From assembly GCA_030737835.1 (NCBI GenBank), contig CM060850.1:14588068-14652067 (forward strand): a stretch of DNA of 64,000 bases. The letters run 5' to 3'. Shown piece after piece: positions 46,701 to 56,589 of the stretch. The DNA comes from Acorus gramineus (Eukaryota; Streptophyta; Magnoliopsida; Acorales; Acoraceae). The stretch's first letter is position 1; every line of letters begins with the position of its first letter. The translations under genes were made by a program, and so were the position numbers. The notes under the pieces are model-generated. The model ran no database searches. It was not told the DNA's origin and saw nothing but the letters and a program-made list of their open reading frames with translations.

Positions 46701-47655
46701 TTTCACTAAATTCCACTCTCCATAAACCCCCCCCCCCCCTCTAACCATTGTCCTAAACCTCTCTTAGCCCTAGCCAAATAAATCCAAATTCCTACCTAGG
46801 TGCTGCCCAAATCAAGAAGAAGAAACCACCATCACCACTTTCAATCCTCACTACCACCACCCTAGCCAAGCCAAAACACTTCCCTACCTTGGTTATATCC
46901 AAATCCAAGAAACCAAGAACCAAGTACGAGGTGGCTAGTCTAAACCATCCGTTGGACTTAGACGGCTTGGTTCAAGTAGCCGGTTTACCCTCCATCCCAT
47001 GTGTCAGCAGCCCCTTTTTCAAGTTCTTATCTAGCAGAAAGGATTCTCTGTTTTCACCTTTGTGTGCGGTAGGCCGTAGCTCAGAGAGGAGAACCCACCC
47101 AATTTCCCCACGAGGGGATCAACATCAACACCAACTTTTCCTGCTTTTTGAGAAAGCAAGTGGCGATTACAACAAACTCCGTCTTTCTGAGAAGCTGTTG
47201 GGTTGCTTAGAAACGACTCTCCAGGCGGTGATCTGATCAGTCGCAAGACAGACCAGGACCATGTTCGTAGAACCCCCAAGTTTTACATAACGACATTGAC
47301 GTTCACCAAGTCCGAAACAAAGTGCATGGCAAATGTAAAGAAAGCGAAGGAAGTCTATTGTATGGTTGTTAGGGCTCTTTTGGTGGAGGGACAAGAAGAA
47401 AATCCAGTGGTGATGGCCCCCAACATAAATCATTAATGGAGGATTTCAAAGAACTCATTTTTAAAGAGTAGCCTAATAAGCTACCACCATTGAAAGATAT
47501 TCAGTATCACATGTATCTTATCCCTGGGGCAAGTTTGCCTAATCTACCACACTATCAAATAAGTCCAAAGGAGCATGAGATTTTGAGAGAGCAAATAAAA
47601 GGCTTGTAACGAAGGGGTTCATCCCTGAGAGCATGAGTCCCTGTGATGTTCCAAT
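43780..47655 (+). mobile_element. Second CRM-like Ty3/gypsy copy, truncated and decayed
   Basis: A 5' LTR (about 43780-44178) ends CGCTGCGTTAGG followed by a mutated primer site TAGTATTAGAG. Gag, protease and the start of reverse transcriptase follow in broken frames: FQLYRNCRQG-like near 44815, [20 protein letters not shown] at 44940, [10 protein letters not shown] at 45525, and [13 protein letters not shown] near 47535. A solo LTR splits it at 45911-47295. It stops near 47655, before the catalytic reverse transcriptase motif; no 3' LTR. More diverged than the copy at 13815-25515, so older. Confidence 0.82.
45911..47295 (+). mobile_element. Solo LTR, family D (1.4 kb)
   Basis: Starts TGTAGATACCTCAATTTT and ends CATAACGACA, with target duplication TTGAT/TTGAC at 45906-45910 and 47296-47300. 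Homology to the gag-pol copy at 13815-25515 resumes exactly after it. It has a TATA-like CTATAAAAGTG at 46573-46583 and a GA-repeat leader (46636-46665). Reading frames inside it are not recognised proteins. Confidence 0.7.
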
Positions 47656-48248
47656 CTTCCTGTAACTGACATTTGAAAAAATAATGCATATAAGTCCAAA
47701 ATAACATCAAAACTCCAAAAGTCCTCCAAAAAACAAATTTAAAATATAAAAAACTAGATTCAAAGAAAAAATTGTAAAGCCAACGCATCATATGGTGCCA
47801 GATTTAACGTCAAACACCAAATTTAAGAAAAAAATTATAACAAATACAGAAACAAACAAATAAATAAAATCACATATGAATCAACAAACATTGAAATCAA
47901 TAGCCAAATAGATCAACTGTGATTTCCAATCAAGTCAGATCTAAAAAAGTTCTCCCAAAAAATAATTACTGGTTGAAAAACCTCCAAAAGACTATTGATT
48001 ATTCAACATGATAATTGAGGAGTTGATTCAATTATTGATTGACGATTTAATTGTGATAAGCAAAAAAAAATTACAATTGAATGCACTCCACGCACAATTC
48101 CATACGAGGCAATCTTAACTGTCCCATAATTATGGTGAGGAGTTACCCAAATTGGCTTCAAGACCATATTCAATATTACCACCTATGCCACCCTATGGGG
48201 CTTGCATGAGGCCTATGCAATGGGATTCATGAATCATTATTCTATGTG
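47656..48248. other. AT-rich spacer
   Basis: No gene or clear repeat recognised. It separates the truncated CRM-like copy from the non-autonomous LTR element. Confidence 0.4.
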
Positions 48249-48253
48249 GAAAC

Positions 48254-48775
48254 TGTTGAGATTATGTCTCGATTCGTTGTATCACATCGGATGGCCATTA
48301 TGAAACCATATTAGGTTGGACACCTAATGAGTTGAATATTATTTAAGATTTGATCTTAATTAATATTTAAAGTGAATCTCCTAAAATAGGAAACAATATT
48401 TGTTTGTTAATTAGGAGAGTGAATATCTCCTAATTAATGGGAACAATATTTGTTTGTTAATTGAGAGATTACTTGGGGAGGAAGTTATTTATCTCTATAA
48501 ATATCTTCTAGGGTTTCATGGCAAGGCAAGGCAATGTATACAATGTAGAGATCCTAAGGGAAGGTTGAGAGGGTTCTAAGAGAGGGTAACTCTATGAGAG
48601 AGTTTGTGAGTCTCTTAATGTATCTCAACTATCAAAGTGGATTATCTGTTTTTGCCCCGTGGATGTAGGCCTAGGCTGAACCACGTATATCTTGTGTTCT
48701 TCGCGTGATGTGATATTTCATTCTTGTGTTCGATCTCGTGTTTGTTGGTGGCTTCCGCGAATAACCTTCCCAACA
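48254..48775 (+). repeat. 5' LTR of the non-autonomous element
   Basis: Starts TGTTGAGATTATGTC, ends CTTCCCAACA. Includes TATAAATATC (48496-48506), a likely promoter TATA. Confidence 0.85.
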
Positions 48776-48776
48776 G

Positions 48777-48788
48777 TGGTATCAGAGC
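48777..48788 (+). other. Primer binding site of the non-autonomous element
   Basis: TGGTATCAGAGC, complementary to initiator tRNA-Met, one base inside the 5' LTR. Confidence 0.85.
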
Positions 48789-49410
48789 TCCAGGTTCCGA
48801 CCTAGGAGGACGAGATTTGAAGAACGATGATCAATGACGACACGGGTCGATGAATCCATACCATCGACGGATGTATTGTTGGAAACTCCAACAACGGTGT
48901 GTCGTACATGGTTTCATGCGAAGAAGAAGAAAAAAAAATCATGCAAGGTTGCATGGAGCTTTCGGTGGTGGAAGAGGCATATCTATTCAGGTGTGCAATG
49001 ATAATACCAATTTGTTGCAGGTCCAAGATCCACCGAGAAGCAGACGTGCAAAGACGCTCGGGGTGCAAAGTTCGCAGTGACACGCGGAGGCACGCGGGCG
49101 AATCACTTGAAGCGTGGGTGTGGAGTTCATACAGAAGAAGATGGAACAGTGCAACACGGTCTAAGGCGTTCTGAACCGGGTATGGGAGAAGCAGCCCCAT
49201 GTGGTTCGGTTAAAAGAGCGAGTCCAGCCATCTCGTGAGCGCGTGTGTGGCATGTTCAAGGTGGAGGTAAGATCCAGATCTTCTTCGGAGATCCACAAGG
49301 AGCGTCGAATAGATGCATGTGAAATCAAGTCATGGCATTGACTTAAGGATGTGCGATTATTGAGTCTCACTCAGGGGTTGATCCATGATAAGGTGAGCGC
49401 AGGCTTTTGG

Positions 49411-52316
49411 TGTCACGCCCCAGGGCGGCCGTCCCCGGGACGCGGCAAGTGTATATATGATATCAGTAACAAGAGTTCAATAATAAACCACAAACAATCT
49501 CTAAAGTGACAACACAGGTAAAAGCAGGGCTGACATAATATATGACATAAAAGAGGGTGGAGCTAAAAGACTGAGTCTGTAGTCAAAACATACTACAGAC
49601 TCGATACATAATCATGAGTCCTGTGGGAGCCAACATGCCCATATATACACGAATAAAATCCCAAACATAATCCAACTAAGTGCCCAAGCACAGAACATAT
49701 ACGTACAACAGAAAGAAGGGTGCTGATGGCCTCAAAACTCGTGGGACGCGGCGCTACCCTCTGCCGGTGTAGTCGCTCGGGAAGCTCCTCCCTCAGAGAT
49801 CACTGAAAAGACAATATGCGAGGGGTGAGCCACACGCTCAGTGAATAGCACAACCCATGCATACAGTTCATATTAACCACATTTAAGCAATTCATAAGCC
49901 ACAAGTGGCACAATATCACAATCCGGGGGTTCGTTCATCGCCGAACCCCATACCCTCACCCTCACCCTCAACAGGTGACCTAGGATGTTGGGACTTAGCG
50001 GGTTGATAATCCTCCATACATAATCCTGTGGGTCGTCGCATCGCCGGCCCACCATACCCTCACCCTCACCCTCACCGGGTGACATAGGCTCTTGGGACTG
50101 ACTAGGCTGTTGGTTACCCTTGGTCCACCGATAGTCTCTCCTCACTCCGCGGTTGTTTGGCCACTCCCATGTTCAGCACAGTCCTTCACCAAACCAGGAG
50201 GCGCCTACTAGTGGGAGCCCCTGCACGGGACAACCTGTCTAACGCCGAGGTAGTCTCTACACGGATCCGACGAGGGGAACAAAACAGCCTATCCATCGCA
50301 TGTGATCCACTCGGATCCGCTGACAGCACATCTCTACGACTCTAATGTCTCGAATTCCTCAGAATTCCACCAGCGCGCATAACCAGGATGCGGGGAACAT
50401 GCATTTATTAATCATAATATAGGGAAAATAGAGACCCTGGGAGGGTAACCCGAGGTCCCGATGTAGGACATCCGACAACCAAACGAGGAACACGGAGTAC
50501 CCTAACCCGGGTCTCAATGTTAACCTCGCAAGGCCCCCTTATATTCCCTAAGCATGCTATCTATTAAAACAGTTCGCATTTAATTAAATAAACCAAACTA
50601 ATAGGACGCATGCACAGGTCGGGCTTTCCTAGCATGATAGCGAGGTGGCAGGATGCACGGCTCATGCACAAACCTAAGGGTGCAAGTCCCTATCACAAAA
50701 TCTAGGGTGGCATGCAATTCTACACACACATCATGCATACATGGATTATATCAAGCAGTTAATACTAACTATAAGCCCCAGGGGAGGACGGTACACGCCC
50801 AAAGCATGTAGCGCCTCCCACACTGGGTTGGGTTGTCCCACTCACCGGGAATCGGGTCGACGCGCGACCGTCCGTCGAGATCTGCAAGACAGGGTATCAA
50901 CTGGTTAGAATAAATCCACAACTATCCAATAATACATGACATACACAATTAAACACCCAAATCAACTCCCAACATCCCCGGTACCCCCGCACGGCCACCC
51001 GACCGCCCGGGTGCACCGCCGCACTCCAGCCCGCGCACCCCGCGCACCGCCGGCCCCTGCCCGCCGCCTAGATACGCCGCAGCACCGCCCGGGGCACTGC
51101 GCGTCCACCGCGCCCAGCCGCGGCAGCCCGCACGCGCCCCGCACGCCGTCTCGCGCCCGCGCACACGGCCTCGCGCCCGTGCACACCGCCTCGCGCCCGT
51201 GCACACCGCCTCCTCGACCTCCAGCCTCCACGCACACGGCATCCGCACGACCAGCTCCCCCCGGGCGCCCGCCCGCGCGCACGCTCGCGCGCACGCACGC
51301 TCGCGCGCACGCACGCGCGCACGCCCAGCCAACCATCCTGCGCACGCTGCCGGTGCTGCCTGAGGCCCCCAGCCCGAGCACGCCTGCACTGCCAGCCCGT
51401 CCCGCTCGCCCAGCACGACCAGCACCCTGCACCAAGCCCGCGCGCACTCGCGCGCACGCCGCGCGTACGCACGCCCACGCACGCACGCGTGCCTGCCCGC
51501 GCGCACCCGACCTGCGCGCCGCCTGGGCTGCTGCTGCTGCTGCGGTTTGGCCCGGACGACCTGCCATTGCCCGAGCGCCACCACCACCACTCCCTTGACC
51601 ACCGACCACCTCCAACCACCTCCGACCACCCTCCGACGACCCCCACTGCCGCCGACCACCCCCAAACACCAAACCCACCTCCCTAGCATACATCTATGCA
51701 AGAAAAAGAGGGAAAGGAGGCTTACCGAGGGGAGGGGAAGACGTTCGGTAGCTCTTCGCGCGCCGAAACCTTCCTCAAAGGCTCTCCCACGCCCCGATCT
51801 ATCACGGCCTTCAATTTGGCTCGAAACAGAGGAGAGAGAGAGGAGGTCGGGGAGGCTAGGATCGTCGGAACTCGAATTTGAAGACACCGGAGCGTAGATC
51901 GGGACCCGATCTACACTTCCCGTGCTTTGGGTTTTTGGTTTTGAAGGGGTTAGGGGGCTTGAAAGTGAGAAAAAGAGAGAGGGGAGAGAGAGAGAGCAAG
52001 TCGTAGGGATGATGAATAGTGTGATTTGTTATTTTTGATTCCTTTTATATAGAGCGCGACTTAAAAACCCGGATACGCCCCGGAACTGCGAAATTTTTGG
52101 AGACGATGCCGGAATTCGATGAAATTTTCATGAGTGGCTTAAAATGGCACCAGGACACATAATATGCAGTTAGATTTTCAATCGGAGTCCTCTAACTCAG
52201 ACGATAGCTAACAGTCTGAAATTATGCGGTTCCGATCGAAAAACACTAAAAATTTTAAAACTGCTAAAAATGCTCCAATGATTGCCAATAGGCCAAAAAG
52301 TGACACATATATAACA
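49411..52316 (-). mobile_element. Solo LTR, family B (2.9 kb)
   Basis: Minus-strand copy of the LTR unit found at 15820-19420. Plus-strand ends are TGTCACGCCCCAGGGCGGCC and CACATATATAACA, with a perfect TTTGG duplication at 49406-49410 and 52317-52321. It carries the 36-nt exon-like block (50846-50881), the GGTGAG arrays and a GC-rich zone at 50990-51560 made of GCGCGC/GCACGC runs. The Arg/Ala/Pro-rich open frames in that zone are by-products of base composition. Confidence 0.85.
50846..50881 (-). other. 36-nt exon-like block in the solo LTR
   Basis: Minus strand, between CTTGCAG and GTGAGTGG; twelve open codons reading ISTDGRASTRFP. Third copy of the block at 17739 and 20515. Confidence 0.5.
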
Positions 52317-52610
52317 TTTGGATCCAACAAAATTGGGCGGTGCAGACGTCTAGAGGAAGAAGTTCCTAAAATCCATTCAAGGTGGAGTTTTGCGGAGCGG
52401 GTCTAGTGCACAAAAAGACTCGTGATAGCCACTTGAAGGCTAGTGAGGCTCAAGGAAGTCGGAGACCACTTGATTGTAGCTGGAGGTGCATGGTTGCTCG
52501 CGCGGTCGTGCTTTAGGGACGACATGGAGCAAGGTGGAGACATCAACGGAAAATCTTCTAAGGGGTTCGAGGAAGTCTGAGCTTATCGGATACGAGCCAA
52601 GGTGGAGATT

Positions 52611-53132
52611 TTTTGGGATTATGTCTCGATCCGGTGTATCACATCGGATGGCCATTATGAAACCATATTAGGTTGGACACCTAATGAGTTGAATATTATT
52701 TAAGATTTGATCTTAATTAATATTTAAAGTGAATCTCCTAAAATAGGAAACAATATTTATTTGTTAATTAGGAGAGTGAATATCTCCTAATTAATGGAAA
52801 CAATATTTGTTTGTTAATTGAGAGATTACTTGGGGAGGAAGTTATTTATCTCTATAAATATCTTCTAGGGTTTCATGGCAAGGCAAGGCAATGTATACAA
52901 TGTAGAGATCCTAAGGGAAGGTTGAGAGGGTTATAAGAGAGGGTAACTTTATGAGAGAGTTTGTGAGTCTCTTAATGTATCTCAACTATCAAAGTGGATT
53001 CTCTGTTTTTGCCCCGTGGATGTAGGCCTAGGCCGAACCACGTATATCTTGTGTTCTTCGCGTGATGTGATATTTCGTTCTTGTGTTCGATCTCGTGTTT
53101 GTTGGTGGCTTCCGCGAATAACCTTCCCAACA
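52611..53132 (+). repeat. 3' LTR of the non-autonomous element
   Basis: Aligns base for base with 48254-48775 apart from a handful of substitutions; the first dinucleotide is TT instead of TG. Confidence 0.85.
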
Positions 53133-53154
53133 GAAACATCCCTAAATTAATGTT

Positions 53155-53555
53155 TACACTTTTTGCTATGTTTTGATAGAGAATTAAGTTTTACAAGGTT
53201 TATGATTATTTTAGTATAAATAAAGATAAAGTAATTTTTTATTTAGTTGTGTTTTGAATTATTCTTAATAGTAATTATAATAATAAAGTTTTTGTTATTT
53301 AAATAAAATGTGAATAAGGTGTGGATAAAAATTGATAAAATGTGAAAAAATAATAACAATTGATTTAACAGTGGACCCACATATTCTTTTGAATTGAATA
53401 ACCTATAATAACTTAATTACAAGGGTTTACTAGAATCCATATACCACTTAATTATTACATATAAATTTTCATTTATTCCATTAGTAGGACGGTAAAAGTA
53501 CCCTCTCTTATTCCCTTCTATTATACACATATGCCACAACCCAAACGTCACCTCA
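53155..53555. repeat. Dispersed repeat family R, copy 3
   Basis: Same motif order as 31995-32490 and 42120-42590 (AATAATAAAGTTTTTG, GTGAATAAGGTGTGG, terminal CAACCCAAACGTCACC). Lies immediately upstream of the chitinase promoter, as copy 1 lies near another chitinase 5' flank. Confidence 0.55.
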
Positions 53556-53675
53556 TGTTTTGTTGGAAAATGGTGACTCACTGACCACAAGAGAGAGAAC
53601 AAACATGTGTTACACGAATATTTTTATGGAGATAGACGTGCAAAACAATCAAATCCACACAACACACACACTGAC

Positions 53676-53682
53676 TATATAT
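53676..53682 (+). promoter_or_regulatory. TATA box of the chitinase gene at 53722
   Basis: TATATAT in the context GACTATATATGAGG, 40 bp upstream of the start codon, aligned with the paralogue's TATA. Confidence 0.55.
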
Positions 53683-53721
53683 GAGGATGACCATACCATA
53701 CCATTCTCCATAACCAAAACA

Positions 53722-55239
53722 ATGAGGACTCACACAATGAGGATCGTTGTGTTTCTCTTGTTGACAACATTGGTTGCCAATGCCCAAACACAATGTGGAA
53801 AACAGAACGGGGGCGCACTCTGCCCTGGTGGCCTCTGCTGCAGCCAGTGGGGTTACTGCGGTACCACCGATGACTACTGTGGTACCGGCTGCCAGAGCCA
53901 GTGCGGAGGCGGTGACGATGGAGACGGCGATGGCGACGGCGGCGCTGTGGGTTCTCTCATAAGCCGGTCGTTGTTCGAGGAGATGCTGAAGCACCGCAAC
54001 GATGTGGCTTGCCTCGCCAGGGGATTCTACACCTATGATGATTTCGTGGCCTCCGCGAATTCCTTTGATGGGTTCGCGACGACTGGTGATGAAGATACGC
54101 GTAAGAGGGAGATCGCGGCTTTTCTTGCTCAGACTTCCCATGAAACCACAGGTAAGTTAAGTAGTGCATATTTTGCAGCCTCATACATTATGATATTACA
54201 GTATATAATACACTATATATCATAGTATATGAAGATTTTTTTTTTAAGAAAAAAATATACTATTGTATCTCAGTACATACTTCATTTCGTATAACAGTAT
54301 GTGTTTCAATGGGCGAGTGTATATTATCTTAGAGAAAGAAAAACTATAGACTCAAACAGGACCGCAAACGAGACTGGACATACCATTTTCCTGTTGTTAA
54401 TTGTTCAACTATTTTATTCTTTCGAATAAAAAAATTTGACCAATTTTGTGACGGTTGTTAATGTAGATGAATCACAAAAATGATAACATCACTATAAAGA
54501 TGTGATAGAAAGACATGTCATTTTATGATTAGTCTTTTTGTAATTAGCCTAGACCACCGATTTGATTAGATCCTTTGCTATATAATGACTCATGTTTGTA
54601 TAGGTGGATGGGAGACTGCGCCAGACGGACCCTACGCGTGGGGTTACTGTTTCAAGGAAGAAATAAATCCCGCAAGCGATTACTGTGTACCGAGTGTAGA
54701 ATATCCATGCGTGCCCGGGCAAAAATACTATGGCCGAGGACCCATACAAATCTCCTAGTGAGTGTGTATGTGTGTGTCATCTGTTATTTATTATCTTTTC
54801 AGTGAGTAACATTTATATTTCTTGATTTATTTTGATCAGCAACTACAATTACGGTCAAGCCGGAAAGTACTTAGGAATCGACCTCCTCAGCAACCCGGGC
54901 TTGGTCGTGGCCAATGGATCCATATCATTCGACACGGCGTTTTGGTTTTGGATGACAACTCAATTGCCTAAGCCATCGTGCCACGACGTCATGACAGGGA
55001 AGTGGAAACCATCGAATGCTGATGTCGCGGCGGGGCGTTTGGAGGGGTTCGGTCTCACCACCAACATCATCAATGGAGGGGTCGAGTGCGGGACCGGACC
55101 CAATATGTATACTAATAACCGCATCGGATTCTACAAGAGGTACTGCGACTTGCTCGGTGTGAGCTATGGTGACAATTTGGACTGTGACAACATGAGACCT
55201 TATTCTCTCATATTGGAGGCAGTCCAGGATATGAAATGA
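53722..55239 (+). CDS. Class I-type GH19 endochitinase
   Basis: Exons 53722-54151, 54604-54757 and 54840-55239 (GT..AG) encode 327 residues. A signal peptide (about 1-24, [17 protein letters not shown]) is followed by a complete hevein domain with all eight cysteines ([11 protein letters not shown] to GCQSQC), an Asp/Gly-rich linker and a GH19 catalytic domain. Both catalytic glutamates are present: SHETTGG at the exon 1/2 junction and FKEE in exon 2. Other hallmarks are [15 protein letters not shown] and FWFWM. It hydrolyses internal beta-1,4 bonds of chitin and is typically a defence protein. The chain ends at LEAVQDMK with no vacuolar tail, so secretion is likely. The frame is open further upstream, but the Met at 53722 aligns with the paralogue's start and precedes the signal peptide. 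Paralogue of the altered copy at 33439. Confidence 0.95.
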
Positions 55240-55261
55240 TTTGCTGGGGCTCACTTTGGGG

Positions 55262-55460
55262 TGATCCTATATGGGCAATCTGTTGGCATCATGTATGTGG
55301 TATGTGAGTATCTATATATAAGACTATAAGTCATGAATGTATCAAAAATAAGAGGTGATCTACCTTTATTTGGTACTTTATCTGGGCAATTTGTTGCCAT
55401 CATGTATGTGGTATGTCAGTATCTATGTAAGTCATGAATGTATCAAAAATAAGAGGTGGC
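55262..55460 (+). repeat. Tandem duplication in the chitinase 3' UTR
   Basis: Two copies of a roughly 100-bp unit containing GGGCAAT.TGTTG.CATCATG, GTATGTGGTATGT and CATGAATGTATCAAAAAT. The paralogue at 33439 has the sequence only once, so the duplication is specific to this gene. Confidence 0.75.
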
Positions 55461-56589
55461 TTCTTGTTCTATTGTTTGTATTTGTAAATGTTTGGGATAT
55501 GAGACAATACTCGGGGAGGGACTATCTTTAGAAAATGATATTGAAAGATATTTTAATTCAATTCTAGTCATCCCATGATATTATTATGAGGGTTTGTTAT
55601 AGCCCATTGGATATGACTAGCAAATTTTATAAATATTTATAAAACAGCTTAGTTTTTTTGTTATTAAGCCCTGTCAAGGCAAATTTGTTATTTATGATGG
55701 AAATCAAAGAGGGATAAGGATTTGAAATGGACTTTAAAGCAAATACAATAATCTCTAACCAGGACGTTTGAGTTTTATCATATAATTAAAAGTCTATGAC
55801 AATGTGACATAATGAAAATAACAAGAAATAATGACTCATGATTAGTTACCCCAAATTATTTATGGCAAATAAAGTAATCCACTAGACGAGATAAAGAGCA
55901 ACACGAGATACATCATAGATTATTAGTGAATAATGGTCCACATGTACTCATCATATAATTAAGGAGAAAATAATTTCAAATATTTTCTTAATCATTTATT
56001 TTTTGGATTTATAGATTTTTTTTAGCATATGAAAATACCCTCCAATTAGCATCCTTTTATCCAAATATTGTCAGCATGTGTTTTTTTCTTTTTAAAATGT
56101 CAAAAATTTAATAGTATATAAAATGTACAAGGGTTGATAACAGTGTACAAGCATCCGTAAAGGAAGTTTGTTGTTTAATTAATTTATTTAAATGCGTACA
56201 CAGATGCATAACAATTTACAAATTTACATAATAATACACATAAATGAATACCCCAATGTATGAACGTCCCGAATACATTTGATCCAAAAAAATGCTGAAA
56301 TTCTTCATAGATTTCATTGTAATATTCAACCCCTCCATTACGGACAACTATTCTTCATTGGATTCCTCCATCTATAAAATGGTTTAAATTGAATATTGAT
56401 GGGGCTAAGTCTGGTGTTAGATGAAAGAACAAAGTGGATGGAGGAAAATAAACAATACACGCACTCACAATTGCGTATCCATAGAGGTTGTATTTATGGT
56501 GATATACACAAATATCCAATCCCTTGATCATAGGGATTTACATAACTGATTAGAGGTGTATTAATGAAATATTTTAAAATTCAAAAGAG
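55461..56589. other. Chitinase 3' flank and spacer
   Basis: 55600-56150 is paralogous to 41865-43060 (see there). 56160-56589 is AT-rich; 56430-56580 may be the broken end of another repeat, unidentified. Confidence 0.5.

Larger units (their letters stand above)
48254..53132 (+). mobile_element. Non-autonomous LTR retrotransposon (TRIM/LARD type) with nested solo LTR
   Basis: Two nearly identical 522-bp LTRs (48254-48775 and 52611-53132), a perfect GAAAC target duplication (48249-48253 and 53133-53137) and a tRNA-Met primer site directly after the 5' LTR define a complete element. Without the solo LTR at 49411-52316 its interior is only about 0.93 kb and encodes no recognisable gag or pol, so it must have used another element's proteins. 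Very similar LTRs indicate a recent insertion. It lies upstream of the intact chitinase gene. Confidence 0.88.

Noticed and set aside
50936-51887. Overlapping frames of 190-312 residues in the solo LTR
   Set aside because: Same GC-rich artefact; products are low-complexity and differ between LTR copies.
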